Source of the DNA: Streptomyces endocoffeicus | Lineage (GTDB): Bacteria > Actinomycetota > Actinomycetes > Streptomycetales > Streptomycetaceae | Assembly (NCBI RefSeq): GCF_016741935.1 | Contig: NZ_JAERRG010000012.1 | Span: forward strand, 244,962 to 308,961 | Length of the DNA: 64,000 bases | Direction: 5' to 3' | Shown here: one piece after another, positions 9,130 to 18,067 of the stretch | Layout of the letters: each line of letters opens with the position of its first letter | Position numbering within the stretch: the stretch's first letter is position 1 | Notes under the pieces: generated by a model | Databases searched by the model: none | Seen by the model: only the letters and a program-made list of their open reading frames with translations | Told to the model about the DNA's origin: nothing | Translations under genes and position numbers: made by a program

Positions 9130-11712
9130 ATGGCTGTGCGAAGAGTTTGTGGAAGGTTACGCCGGACAGCCGGAAAGCGTACGGGTCCGCTGGCACGAGC
9201 GGGCCTCTGCGGTTTCTTGCTGCTGGGCAGCACCATGGGCGCGACGGCCGGGACGGCCACCGCTTCGACCGGCGACGGAACCCTGACAGTTCAGGTACTG
9301 CGGGACTTCTTCGGCACCGGCGTGATCAACACGACCATGGATGTGCCGCAGCGGGGCATGAAGGTTCGGGTAACCGACCCTGCCGGCCATCGGGTCACCG
9401 GCACCACGGATGCCACCGGAAAGGTGGTGGTCTCGAAGTCGACCGAACTGACCGGCGGCCAGTACCGCGTCGATGTCACCGTCCCGGCGCCGTATGACAA
9501 GTATCTGCGGGCGGCGCCGGCCTCGACGGCGGAAAACCACTTCGACAGCTTCACGACATTCGTGGACGTGTCGGATGGTAAGGACGACTCGGTCATTACC
9601 GGGGTCTGGAATCCGGCCGACTACGCGCTGCCGGACACGCGGTATTTCGTGCCGATCCAGAACACCGCCGACGGGCAGGACACCCGGGCACTGGTGGCGT
9701 TCGGGACGGACAAACGAGGTACGTGTCCTGCCGACACGGCGTGCCCGACCGCGCTCAACACCCAGGCCCAGGTGGGCACGACGTTCGCGCTGGCCTACGA
9801 CAAGTACCAGAAGCGGATCTTCCAGGGCGCGTTCGCCCGCCGGTACACCCCGTACGGGCCGGGCGGCGGTGACGCGATCTACACCACGCCGACCGACGGC
9901 GGTAGCGCGCCGACCCTGTTCGCGAAGGTGCCGGGCGCCACGGTGACACCGCACGACGCCAGCAACATGATCAAGGACGCCGGGTTCACCAATGCGCCGG
10001 GCAAAGAGAGCATCGGCGGCATGGCCCTGTCGGAGGACGGCTCAACGCTGTACGCGGTGAACCTGCTGACCCGGCGCCTGGTCAGCTTCGACGCGACCGG
10101 GACCACCGCGTCCGCGCCCAAGGCGACGGTGCGCATCCCGGACCCGGGCTGCGCGAGCCCCGGTGACTGGCGGCCGTTCGGTCTTCAGGTCCACGACAAC
10201 AAGCTCTACGTCGGTGGCGTGTGCAGCGCGGAGAGCACACAGAAGCGCGAAGACCTGAAAGCCGTCGTCTACACCTACGACGGCGGACAGTTCGACACCG
10301 TGCTGACCCAGCCGCTCACCGCCAAGCGCGGTTCCGTCTTCGGTTCCAACGACGTCGACCGGGCCACCCACTGGAACCCGTGGAACACCTCCCTGGACAC
10401 GTGGGACGAGCGGAAGGTGGGCAACGTCCATATCGATCCGCAGCCGGAGCTCGCCTCCCTCGCCTTCGCCCGCGACGGTTCGATGGTCCTCGGTTTCCGC
10501 GACCGGTTCATGGACGTCGTGAGCTGGGGTGGACTGGACCCGAGGCCGAACAACGACACCCCGGAAAACGGCATGGCCGGCGGTGACATCAACATGGCCT
10601 GCGCCAATCCCGACGGCGGGTACTCGTGGGAAGGCACCGGGAGTTGCCCCAACCACGCCACCCCCGCCACCGGTGGCAGCCAGGACAGCAGTGTCGTCGA
10701 GTACTTCCCGGGCGACTTCTATGGCAACGGAGTTCACGCGGAGACCGCGCTGGGGTCGGTGGCCTACATCCCGCAGCAGCAGTGGGTCGTCAGCACGGAG
10801 TTCGACCCGGTCGTCGACGTCGCGACCTCAGGGACCGGGTACCACAACATCACCACCGGCCAGGGCCCGGGCAACAGCCCGAAAGCCAACGGGTACCAGT
10901 TCGTCAGTCAGGCACAGAGCGGGTTCGGTAAGGCCGGTGGGCTCGGCGATATCGCCTACGAGGCGGCGAACGCGCCGATCCAGATCGGCAACCGGGTGTG
11001 GTTCGACGGCGACCACAATGGGATCCAGGATCCCGAGGGCCGCAACGAAGTGCCGCTGCCGGACGCGACGATCAACCTGTTGGACGCCGACGGCAAGCAG
11101 GTCGCCACGACCAAGACCGATGCCGCGGGCGAGTACTACTTCGGTGGAGTCGGCGCCGCCTACGAGCTGAAGCCGGGCGCCAAATACACGGTGCAGTTCG
11201 ACGTGTGTACCGCGGACACCACCGAGGTGCCGACCGAGCCGCCGGCCACCAGGCTGCGGTTCACGCTGCCGCGGGCCGGTGGCAACCGGGCACATGACTC
11301 GAATGTGACCCCGCCGAGGACCGGGCCGCTGTGCAACGGACGCGCACCCGTCACGGCGCCGGACAAGCCGGGAGAGGTCGATCACACGATCGACGCCGGC
11401 GTGTACATCCAGAAGGGGAAACCGCCGACTCCTACGCCGACGCCCACCCCGTCGTCGTCCGGGCCGCCGACCTCTGAGCCGCCCAACAATCCGGGCCCCC
11501 AGTCCGGCGGAGGCTCAGGGACAGGCGGAGGCTCAGGGACAGGCGGAGGCTCGGGAACCAGCGGAGGCTCGGGGACTGACGGAGGCGGCGGTTCGCTGGC
11601 CAACACAGGTACGTCCGGCCTGCTGAAGATCGTCTCCCTCAGTGCCCTGCTCGCCGGCGCGGGCGCGGCAGCCGCGTTCGTGACCCGGAAGCGTCGCGCC
11701 GGGCAACACTGA
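9130..11712 (+). CDS. Large sortase-anchored surface protein with SdrD B-like domain and LANTG signal
   Basis: The 860-residue precursor is built for the cell surface. It has a signal peptide with a basic n-region and cleavage near TASTG; an Ig/Cna-like start (about 45-160); a long middle region with features of a beta-propeller (SIGGMALSEDGSTLYAVNL); an SdrD B-like domain near 615-755 that begins IGNRVWFDGDHNGIQDPEG and ends DAGVYI; a Thr/Pro then Gly/Ser linker; and LANTG followed by a hydrophobic helix and KRRAGQH. LAxTG is the motif of class E sortases in streptomycetes, so covalent anchoring is expected. The ATG at 9130 has AGGGGAGAG upstream; a GTG one codon earlier is possible. No sortase gene is adjacent. 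The function may be adhesion or matrix building. Confidence 0.85.
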   Translation: MAVRRVCGRLRRTAGKRTGPLARAGLCGFLLLGSTMGATAGTATASTGDGTLTVQVLRDFFGTGVINTTMDVPQRGMKVRVTDPAGHRVTGTTDATGKVVVSKSTELTGGQYRVDVTVPAPYDKYLRAAPASTAENHFDSFTTFVDVSDGKDDSVITGVWNPADYALPDTRYFVPIQNTADGQDTRALVAFGTDKRGTCPADTACPTALNTQAQVGTTFALAYDKYQKRIFQGAFARRYTPYGPGGGDAIYTTPTDGGSAPTLFAKVPGATVTPHDASNMIKDAGFTNAPGKESIGGMALSEDGSTLYAVNLLTRRLVSFDATGTTASAPKATVRIPDPGCASPGDWRPFGLQVHDNKLYVGGVCSAESTQKREDLKAVVYTYDGGQFDTVLTQPLTAKRGSVFGSNDVDRATHWNPWNTSLDTWDERKVGNVHIDPQPELASLAFARDGSMVLGFRDRFMDVVSWGGLDPRPNNDTPENGMAGGDINMACANPDGGYSWEGTGSCPNHATPATGGSQDSSVVEYFPGDFYGNGVHAETALGSVAYIPQQQWVVSTEFDPVVDVATSGTGYHNITTGQGPGNSPKANGYQFVSQAQSGFGKAGGLGDIAYEAANAPIQIGNRVWFDGDHNGIQDPEGRNEVPLPDATINLLDADGKQVATTKTDAAGEYYFGGVGAAYELKPGAKYTVQFDVCTADTTEVPTEPPATRLRFTLPRAGGNRAHDSNVTPPRTGPLCNGRAPVTAPDKPGEVDHTIDAGVYIQKGKPPTPTPTPTPSSSGPPTSEPPNNPGPQSGGGSGTGGGSGTGGGSGTSGGSGTDGGGGSLANTGTSGLLKIVSLSALLAGAGAAAAFVTRKRRAGQH

Positions 11713-11751
11713 GACAACACGGAAAGACGGGTGATCCGCCCGTAAGCGCTG

Positions 11752-11783
11752 ACGAGCCCCGTCCATATCCGGACGGGGCTCGT
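11752..11783. terminator. Bidirectional terminator between convergent genes
   Basis: ACGAGCCCCGTCC (11752-11764) and GGACGGGGCTCGT (11771-11783) form a perfect 13-bp stem with a six-base loop. It lies between the LANTG gene and the convergent pirin gene and could serve both. Confidence 0.7.
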
Positions 11784-11811
11784 TCGCGTGCGGTCCCGGC
11801 GAGGCCTAGCC

Positions 11812-12783
11812 CTACAGCCCGCCCTCGGACATCCCGTGCACCGCGGGGATCGTGCCGAGCCGGCCCTTCTGGAAGTCCTCGAACGCCTGCTGGAGCTCCG
11901 CTCGGGTGTTCATCACAAAGGGGCCGTAGTGCGCCATCGGCTCACGGATCGGCCGCCCGCCGAGCAGCACGACCTCCAGGTCCGGCGTGTTCGCGTCCTG
12001 CTTCTCGTCCGCGCGCACGGTCAGCGCGGAACCGGCTCCGAAGACGGCGGTCTGGCCCAGGTGGACCGGACGCCGCTCGGCGCCGACCGCACCGCGGCCC
12101 GCGAGCACATACGCGAGGCCGTTGAAGTCCTCGCGCCACGGCAGGGTGATCTCCGCACCCGGCGCCAGCGTCGCGTGGATCATCGTGATCGGCGTATGCG
12201 TGACGCCGGGACCCTCGTGACCGTCCAGCTCACCGGCGATGACCCGCAGCAGCGCGCCGCCGTCCGGGGAGGTGAGCAGCTGGACCTGGCCACCGCGGAT
12301 GTCCTGGTAGCGCGGCGGCATCATCTTGTCCTGCTTCGGCAGGTTCACCCACAGCTGGAGGCCGTGGAAGAGACCGCCGGACACGACCAGGTGCTCCGGC
12401 GGCGCCTCGATGTGGAGCAGACCGGACCCGGCCGTCATCCACTGGGTGTCACCGTTGGTGATGGTGCCGCCACCGCCGTTGGAGTCCTGGTGGTCGAAGA
12501 TCCCGTCGATGATGTACGTGACGGTCTCGAAGCCGCGGTGCGGGTGCCAGGGGGTCCCCTTCGGCTCCCCGGGCTGATAGTCCACCTCGCCCATCTGGTC
12601 CATCATGATGAACGGGTCCAGGTGCTTGTAGTCGATGCCCGCGAAGGCGCGCCGCACCGGGAAGCCCTCACCCTCGAAACCGCTGGGAGCGGTCGTGACG
12701 GCGAGCACGGGGCGCTGTCGTGCCTCGGCGGGTGCCGCGACGCGCGGCAGGGTCAGCGGGTTCTCTACGGTCACTGCGGGCAT
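11812..12783 (-). CDS. Pirin family protein
   Basis: The 323-residue product is a two-domain cupin of the pirin family. Some pirins are quercetin 2,3-dioxygenases and others are redox-sensing regulators. The metal-binding cupin motif is clear near residues 79-92 (TPWHPHRGFETVTYI) and continues with the conserved MTAGSGLLHIEAPPEHL segment around 120-137. The start ATG is preceded by a strong GAGGAGG site. A palindrome 25 bp upstream suggests repressor control, but no regulator gene is adjacent. The true substrate cannot be read from the sequence. Confidence 0.9.
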   Translation of the reverse strand: MPAVTVENPLTLPRVAAPAEARQRPVLAVTTAPSGFEGEGFPVRRAFAGIDYKHLDPFIMMDQMGEVDYQPGEPKGTPWHPHRGFETVTYIIDGIFDHQDSNGGGGTITNGDTQWMTAGSGLLHIEAPPEHLVVSGGLFHGLQLWVNLPKQDKMMPPRYQDIRGGQVQLLTSPDGGALLRVIAGELDGHEGPGVTHTPITMIHATLAPGAEITLPWREDFNGLAYVLAGRGAVGAERRPVHLGQTAVFGAGSALTVRADEKQDANTPDLEVVLLGGRPIREPMAHYGPFVMNTRAELQQAFEDFQKGRLGTIPAVHGMSEGGL

Positions 12784-12807
12784 GACGGCCTCCTCGGTCG
12801 TTCACCA

Positions 12808-12822
12808 TTCAACTTAATTGAA
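12808..12822. promoter_or_regulatory. Candidate operator upstream of the pirin gene
   Basis: TTCAA-cttaa-TTGAA is a perfect palindrome in a local AT-rich patch just upstream of the pirin ribosome site. Its form resembles MarR-family operators, which often control pirins. The regulator is unknown. Confidence 0.45.
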
Positions 12823-12905
12823 CGCTGAACAACCCGCAAGAGGGTCTTTATTTCCACCCGGGCACCCCATTGGGACAACCCGGTGATATCCGGACGTATG
12901 CGGAT

Positions 12906-13400
12906 CTAGCCGTACATGCGGCGCATGGCGAAGTCCACCATCTGCTCCACCGCCTTCGCGTCGAAGACGATCCGGTGCTCGCCCTCCATGTCGAGGACGA
13001 AGCCGTAGCCGGTGGGCAGCAGGTCGATCACCTCGGCGCCGGTGATCACGAAGTACTTGGACTCCTTGCCCGCGTACCTCCGCAGCTCCTTGAGCGAGGT
13101 GAACATGGGGATCACCGGCTGCTGGGTGTTGTGCAGCGCCAGGAAGCCGGGGTTGTCACCGCGCGGGCAGTAGACCTTCGACCCGGCGAAGATCTGCTGG
13201 AAGTCCTCGGCCGACATCGATCCGGTGGTGAAGGCCCGCACCGCGTCGGCGAGCGACGGCGGGGAGGGCTCCGGGTAGAGCGGCTGCTGGCCGTACCCCG
13301 CACCCGCCGCGTGATGTGACGCATGCGGCTGCTGTTGCGGCGGAGGTGGCGGGGCGGCGTAGCCCTGCCCTGCGCTCGCGTTCTGGTCGTAGCCGTACAT
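12906..13400 (-). CDS. SseB-like domain protein
   Basis: This 164-residue cytoplasmic protein has a Pro/Gln/His-rich N-terminus (about 1-48) and then an SseB N-terminal-type domain (about 50-164). Typical features are the FLALHNTQQPVIPMFTSLKEL segment, the ITGAEVIDLLPTGYGFVLD motif and a short C-terminal helix. SseB-like proteins are common in actinobacteria, and their biochemical role is unknown. The ATG at 13400 gives the expected start MYGYDQNASAG. It diverges from the acyl-CoA dehydrogenase gene. Confidence 0.8.
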   Translation of the reverse strand: MYGYDQNASAGQGYAAPPPPPQQQPHASHHAAGAGYGQQPLYPEPSPPSLADAVRAFTTGSMSAEDFQQIFAGSKVYCPRGDNPGFLALHNTQQPVIPMFTSLKELRRYAGKESKYFVITGAEVIDLLPTGYGFVLDMEGEHRIVFDAKAVEQMVDFAMRRMYG

Positions 13401-13537
13401 GCGCAGAAGCGTACTGAGTCACAGTTACCCGGTTGAGGGTTGCCCTTTATTACCCACGGGTAGCATCATGGCATCAGCTGATCTGATACGCGTCAACGCA
13501 GAGGTCCTGGCCTCCCGATCCCTACGGAGCCGTCGCC

Positions 13538-15364
13538 ATGGGGCACTACAAGTCGAATCTCCGCGACATCGAGTTCAACCTCTTCGAGGTGCTCGGGCGC
13601 GACACGGTGTACGGCACCGGCCCGTTCGCGGAGATGGACGTCGACACCGCCAAGAGCGTGCTCGCCGAGATATCCCGGCTCTCCGAGCACGAGCTGGCCG
13701 AAAGCTACGCCGACTCCGACCGGAACCCGCCCGTCTACGACCCCAAGACCCACACGGCGCCGCTCCCCGAGTCGTTCAAGAAGAGCTACCGGGCCTACAT
13801 GGAGGCCGAGTGGTGGCGGCTGGGCGTCCCGGAGTCGCTCGGCGGCACCGCCTGCCCCCGTTCGCTGCTGTGGGGCTCGGCCGAGACCATCCTCGGCTCG
13901 AACGCCCCGATCTGGATGTACGCCTCCGGCCCGGCCTTCGCGGGGGTGCTCCACGACGAGGGCACCGAGGAGCAGCTGAAGATCGCCCAACTGATGGTGG
14001 ACAAGCAGTGGGGCTCCACCATGGTGCTGACCGAGCCGGACGCCGGCTCCGACGTCGGCGCGGGCCGCACCAAGGCGACCCAGCAGGAGGACGGCAGCTG
14101 GCACATCGAGGGTGTGAAGCGGTTCATCACCTCCGGTGAGCACGACCTCTCGGACAACATCATCCACTTCGTGCTGGCCCGCCGCGAGGGCGCGGGGCCC
14201 GGCACCAAGGGGCTGTCGCTGTTCGTCGTCCCCAAGTACGACTTCGACTGGGAGACCGGTGAACTCGGCGAGCACAACGGCGTGTACGCCACCAACGTCG
14301 AGCACAAGATGGGTCTGCGGGTCTCCAACACCTGCGAGCTGACCTTCGGCGCCGACCACCCGGCCAAGGGCTGGCTGCTGGGCGAGAAGCACGACGGCAT
14401 CCGCCAGATGTTCAAGATCATCGAGTTCGCCCGGATGATGGTCGGCACCAAGGCCATGGCCACCCTGTCGACCGGCTACCTCAACGCGCTGGAGTACGCC
14501 AAGGAGCGGGTGCAGGGTCCGGACCTGGCGGCCTTCACCGACAAGACCGCGCCGCGGGTGAGCATCACCCACCACCCGGATGTGCGCCGCTCGCTGATGA
14601 CGCAGAAGGCGTACGCGGAGGGCCTGCGCGCGCTGGTGCTCTACACCGCCTCGGTCCAGGACGAGGTCCTGATCAAGGAGGCCGCGGGCGAGGACACCTC
14701 CGCCGTGAACCGCCTCAACGACCTGCTGCTGCCCATCGTCAAGGGCTACGGCTCGGAGAAGGCGTACGAGCAGCTGGCGCAGTCCCTGCAGACCATCGGC
14801 GGCTCCGGCTACCTCCAGGAGTACCCGCTGGAGCAGTACATCCGGGACGCCAAGATCGACACCCTGTACGAGGGCACCACCGCCATCCAGGGCCAGGACT
14901 ACTTCTTCCGCAAGATCGTCCGGGACCAGGGCCAGGCGCTGACCGTCGTCTCGGAGGAGATCAAGAAGTTCCTGGCCGAGGCCGCCGGGGGCGAGGACCT
15001 GGAGGTCGCCCGCGACCAGCTCGCCCAGGCCGCGGTGGACCTGGAGGCGATCGTCGGCGCGATGCTCACCGACCTGGCCGCCACCGAGCAGGACGTCAGC
15101 TCGATCTACAAGGTCGGGCTCAACTCGACCCGGCTGCTGCTGGCCTCCGGTGACGTGATCATCGGCTATCTGCTGCTCAAGGGCGCGGCCGTGGCCGCCG
15201 AGAAGCTGGGCACGGCTTCCACCAAGGACCGGTCCTTCTACGAGGGCAAGATCGCGGTCGCGAAGTTCTTCGCCCACGAGATGCTGCCGGGCGTCTCGGT
15301 GCAGCGCTCGCTGGCCGAGTCGGTCGACAAGGGTCTGATGGACCTGGACGAGGCCGCGTTCTAA
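13538..15364 (+). CDS. Acyl-CoA dehydrogenase, long form with C-terminal extension
   Basis: This 608-residue flavoenzyme belongs to the long acyl-CoA dehydrogenase group, in which an extra helical domain follows the usual three. It introduces a 2,3-trans double bond into acyl-CoA and passes electrons to ETF. FAD-binding signatures include VLTEPDAGSDVG (about 164-175) and the region around IGGSGYLQEYPLEQYIRDAKI (420-440), which ends with the motif before LYEGTT. The C-terminal 130 residues contain the acyl-CoA dehydrogenase C-terminal domain. The ATG at 13538 lies after GGAG. Homologues act on medium to long acyl chains or on thio-substituted substrates; the chain length here is unknown. Confidence 0.93.
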   Translation: MGHYKSNLRDIEFNLFEVLGRDTVYGTGPFAEMDVDTAKSVLAEISRLSEHELAESYADSDRNPPVYDPKTHTAPLPESFKKSYRAYMEAEWWRLGVPESLGGTACPRSLLWGSAETILGSNAPIWMYASGPAFAGVLHDEGTEEQLKIAQLMVDKQWGSTMVLTEPDAGSDVGAGRTKATQQEDGSWHIEGVKRFITSGEHDLSDNIIHFVLARREGAGPGTKGLSLFVVPKYDFDWETGELGEHNGVYATNVEHKMGLRVSNTCELTFGADHPAKGWLLGEKHDGIRQMFKIIEFARMMVGTKAMATLSTGYLNALEYAKERVQGPDLAAFTDKTAPRVSITHHPDVRRSLMTQKAYAEGLRALVLYTASVQDEVLIKEAAGEDTSAVNRLNDLLLPIVKGYGSEKAYEQLAQSLQTIGGSGYLQEYPLEQYIRDAKIDTLYEGTTAIQGQDYFFRKIVRDQGQALTVVSEEIKKFLAEAAGGEDLEVARDQLAQAAVDLEAIVGAMLTDLAATEQDVSSIYKVGLNSTRLLLASGDVIIGYLLLKGAAVAAEKLGTASTKDRSFYEGKIAVAKFFAHEMLPGVSVQRSLAESVDKGLMDLDEAAF

Positions 15365-15455
15365 GGGCTTCCCTCACAGCGACCAGGGGGTCGGCCGTCC
15401 CATCCTCCAGCGGGGCGGCCGGCCCTCTGGGCTGTGCGCGCTCACGTCGTCATCG

Positions 15456-15824
15456 TCACCGCTCGTCGTCATCGGACCGCCGTTCCCGCAGCGCCCGTTC
15501 GACCTCCTCGCGGGCCCACCGCCTGAGCTCCTCGCCCTGTGCGAGGAGCTCGTCGATCGACTCGCCACCGCCCTCCGGCGGGCGCGGGCGGGCCCTCAGC
15601 TTCTCCAGCAGATCCCGGCACGCCTCGTCCTCGGTGGCGAACCGGCTGGTGTCCCGGTCCAGGGACCGCTCGCGCAGGCCGGTCTCCCAGCCGCCGTCCG
15701 GAGCGGGCCGCAGGTAGTAGTACGCGTCCGGCTGCACCGGGATGTCCCGCACGCCCGGGATGTCGTACAGCGCCTCCGGCACCTGCTCGTCGCGGAGGGT
15801 CCGGACGAGTTCCGTTCTGTCCAC
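15456..15824 (-). CDS. Small acidic protein, candidate immunity partner of the TNT-domain protein
   Basis: The 122-residue cytoplasmic protein has no signal peptide. It starts with a GTG 17 bp after the stop of the TNT-domain gene on the same strand, so the two are probably co-transcribed. It contains PEALYDIPG, then YYLRPAPDGGWETGLRERSL and RFATEDEACRDLLEKL (about 60-76), a pattern I recall in small proteins encoded next to polymorphic toxins, followed by a charged helical C-terminus. Immunity against an NAD-degrading enzyme is an inference from position and pattern only. It could instead be an unrelated conserved protein. Confidence 0.55.
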   Translation of the reverse strand: MDRTELVRTLRDEQVPEALYDIPGVRDIPVQPDAYYYLRPAPDGGWETGLRERSLDRDTSRFATEDEACRDLLEKLRARPRPPEGGGESIDELLAQGEELRRWAREEVERALRERRSDDDER

Positions 15825-15841
15825 CGGTCCAGGATCCGCCC

Positions 15842-16594
15842 TCAGTTGAGCGGGCGGAGATTACCGGCCGCGACGAGTTGGGGGATCGAAGGCCCGGTCA
15901 GATACTGGAGTCCGAAACCGGGTTGGCCGAACCAGGGCCGGATGGGGCCGCCCTCGACCAGGAAGGGTTCGGTGACCTCGTAGAGGTGATAGCCGTACGG
16001 ATAGGCCGGGTCGAGGGTGTTGAGGTTGCTGGGCGGCAGCGCGCGATCCGCGTAGGGCGTGCCCGCCGGGGCGAGGAAGTGGCCGAAACCGCTCCCGAAC
16101 AGGTCGACCTTCTGACCGACCTTCAGCCGGACCGTGGTGTGCAGGGGCGAACCGTTGAGCAGGACCCAGCCGTCGGGGTAGGGGAACCACCAGCCGTTCG
16201 TCTGCTCATTCCAATAACAGTTGAGGAACGAGTAGGCGGTGGGGAAGTCGTCGAGTCGTTCATAGCCTTCGAGCATGCGCCCGATCGCGCCGTAGCGGGG
16301 GAGCTGAGCGGGTCCGAGCCGCCAGTCGCCCTGGTAGTAGCGGTCGAGCGGAGGATTCGGTGCGGTGTTGGTCCCCCCGATGCGGTTCGTGCTGGGACAG
16401 GGAGGGTGACCCTTGCCTTCGCCGTCCCCGCCGCCTCCCGGCCGCGGGCCGGGTGCGGGCGCCGCCGGCTCCGGAGACGCCACGGGGGCCAGCCCCGCGG
16501 TGAAGTCCGTGACGGGCTTCGCCATGGCCGGTCCGCCGGCACACAGCAGCAGCAGCGACCCCAGGACGACAAGCAGGTGTCGAAGAACGCGCAT
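15842..16594 (-). CDS. Secreted TNT-domain protein (NAD+ glycohydrolase toxin fold)
   Basis: The 250-residue protein has a Sec signal peptide (about 1-25, ending GGPAMA), a Pro/Gly/Ala linker and a C-terminal domain (about 140-250) that matches the tuberculosis necrotizing toxin fold. Recognisable parts are KVDLFGSGFGHFLAPAGTPY, RALPPSNL, YHLYEVTEPF and a Gln in the WFGQPGFGLQYL ending, the region that carries the catalytic Gln in the mycobacterial toxin. TNT enzymes hydrolyse NAD+. Unlike the mycobacterial protein, this one has a plain Sec signal and no channel domain. The ATG follows GAGGGGAT. The next gene is the candidate antidote. Confidence 0.75.
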   Translation of the reverse strand: MRVLRHLLVVLGSLLLLCAGGPAMAKPVTDFTAGLAPVASPEPAAPAPGPRPGGGGDGEGKGHPPCPSTNRIGGTNTAPNPPLDRYYQGDWRLGPAQLPRYGAIGRMLEGYERLDDFPTAYSFLNCYWNEQTNGWWFPYPDGWVLLNGSPLHTTVRLKVGQKVDLFGSGFGHFLAPAGTPYADRALPPSNLNTLDPAYPYGYHLYEVTEPFLVEGGPIRPWFGQPGFGLQYLTGPSIPQLVAAGNLRPLN

Positions 16595-16776
16595 CCGGTA
16601 TCCCCTCGAGTAACGACTCAGTGCGACGTTGCTTGATCACGGGGAATATCGACCGATTCGCCGGACTTCTCGCCTTAGCTGACGTGCTTTCATCAGATTG
16701 GATCAATGTGACCCCACGGATGGCCGCCGCTCCCGTACCAGGGCGAGCCGGCCCCCGGCGAATCTATGCTGAGCAC

Positions 16777-18066
16777 ATGAGCGCACAACCCGGCATCGAC
16801 CGCGGCCACACCGATGACCTGATGTCCTTCCTTCGCGCCAGCCCCTCGCCGTACCACGCCGTGGCGAGCGCCGCGGAGCGGCTGGAGAAGGCCGGGTTCC
16901 GCCGGATCGAGGAGACCGCACCCTGGGACGGGACGGCCGGCGGGCGGTTCGTGCTGCGCGGTGGCGCGATCATCGCCTGGTACGTCCCGGAGGGGGCGGA
17001 GGCCGCTACTCCGTACCGGATTGTGGGCGCTCACACCGACTCTCCCAATTTGCGCGTGAAGCCCATTCCCGACACCGGTGCGCACGGCTGGCGGCAGATC
17101 GCCGTCGAGATCTACGGCGGGGCGCTGCTCAACACCTGGCTCGACCGCGACCTCGGGCTCTCCGGCCGGATCACCCTCAGGGACGGCTCCCACCATCTCG
17201 TCACCGTCGACCGGCCGTTGATGCGCGTCCCTCAGCTCGCCGTGCACCTCGACAGATCGGTCAACGCCGAGGGCCTCAAGCTCGACAAGCAGCGCCATAT
17301 GACGCCCATCTGGGGGCTCGGCGGCGTCGAGGAGGGCGACCTGATCCGCTTCGTCGCCGAGGAGACCGGGGTCGCGGCCGAGGAGATCGCCGGCTGGGAC
17401 CTGATGACCCACAGCGTCGAGCCGCCCGCCTACCTCGGCCGGGACCGCGAGCTGGTCGCCGGGCCCCGGATGGACAACCTTGTCTCCGTGCACGCCGGTA
17501 CGGCCGCGCTCATCGCCGCCGCCCAGCAGGAGCCGCCGTACATCCCCGTGCTGGCCGCCTTCGACCACGAGGAGAACGGCAGCCAGTCCGACACCGGCGC
17601 CGACGGCCCGCTGCTCGGCACGGTGCTGGAGCGCTCGGTCTTCGCCCGCGGCGGGGGGTACGAGGAGCGGGCGCGGGCCTTCGCGGGCACCATCTGCCTG
17701 TCCTCCGACACCGGCCACGCCGTCCACCCCAACTACGCGGAGCGCCATGAGCCGGGCCACCACCCGCGGCCCAACGGCGGCCCGATCCTGAAGGTGAACG
17801 TCAATCAGAGATATGCCACCGACGGCGCCGGGAGAGCCGTCTTCGCCGCCGCCTGCGAGCGCGCCGGCGTCCCCTGGCAGAGCTTCGTCTCCCACAACTC
17901 GATGCCGTGCGGCACCACGATCGGACCGATCACCGCCGCCCGGCACGGTATCGCCACCGTCGACATCGGCATCGCGATCCTTTCCATGCACTCGGCCCGG
18001 GAGCTGTGCGGAGCACAGGACCCGCGGCTGCTGGCCAAGGCACTGAACGCCTTTCTGGGGGCTTGA
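16777..18066 (+). CDS. M18 family aminopeptidase
   Basis: The 429-residue protein is a cytoplasmic dizinc aminopeptidase of the M18 (aspartyl aminopeptidase) family. Metal and catalytic motifs are all present: GAHTDSPNLRVKP (His/Asp, about 87-99), FDHEENGSQS (about 263-272), SSDTGHAVHPNY (about 309-320) and HNSMPCGTTIGP (about 375-386). It removes N-terminal residues, probably acidic ones, from peptides. The ATG at 16777 fits the family start; an upstream in-frame extension from 16621 looks unconserved. The following regulator gene begins one base after its stop. Confidence 0.93.
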   Translation: MSAQPGIDRGHTDDLMSFLRASPSPYHAVASAAERLEKAGFRRIEETAPWDGTAGGRFVLRGGAIIAWYVPEGAEAATPYRIVGAHTDSPNLRVKPIPDTGAHGWRQIAVEIYGGALLNTWLDRDLGLSGRITLRDGSHHLVTVDRPLMRVPQLAVHLDRSVNAEGLKLDKQRHMTPIWGLGGVEEGDLIRFVAEETGVAAEEIAGWDLMTHSVEPPAYLGRDRELVAGPRMDNLVSVHAGTAALIAAAQQEPPYIPVLAAFDHEENGSQSDTGADGPLLGTVLERSVFARGGGYEERARAFAGTICLSSDTGHAVHPNYAERHEPGHHPRPNGGPILKVNVNQRYATDGAGRAVFAAACERAGVPWQSFVSHNSMPCGTTIGPITAARHGIATVDIGIAILSMHSARELCGAQDPRLLAKALNAFLGA

Positions 18067-18067
18067 G

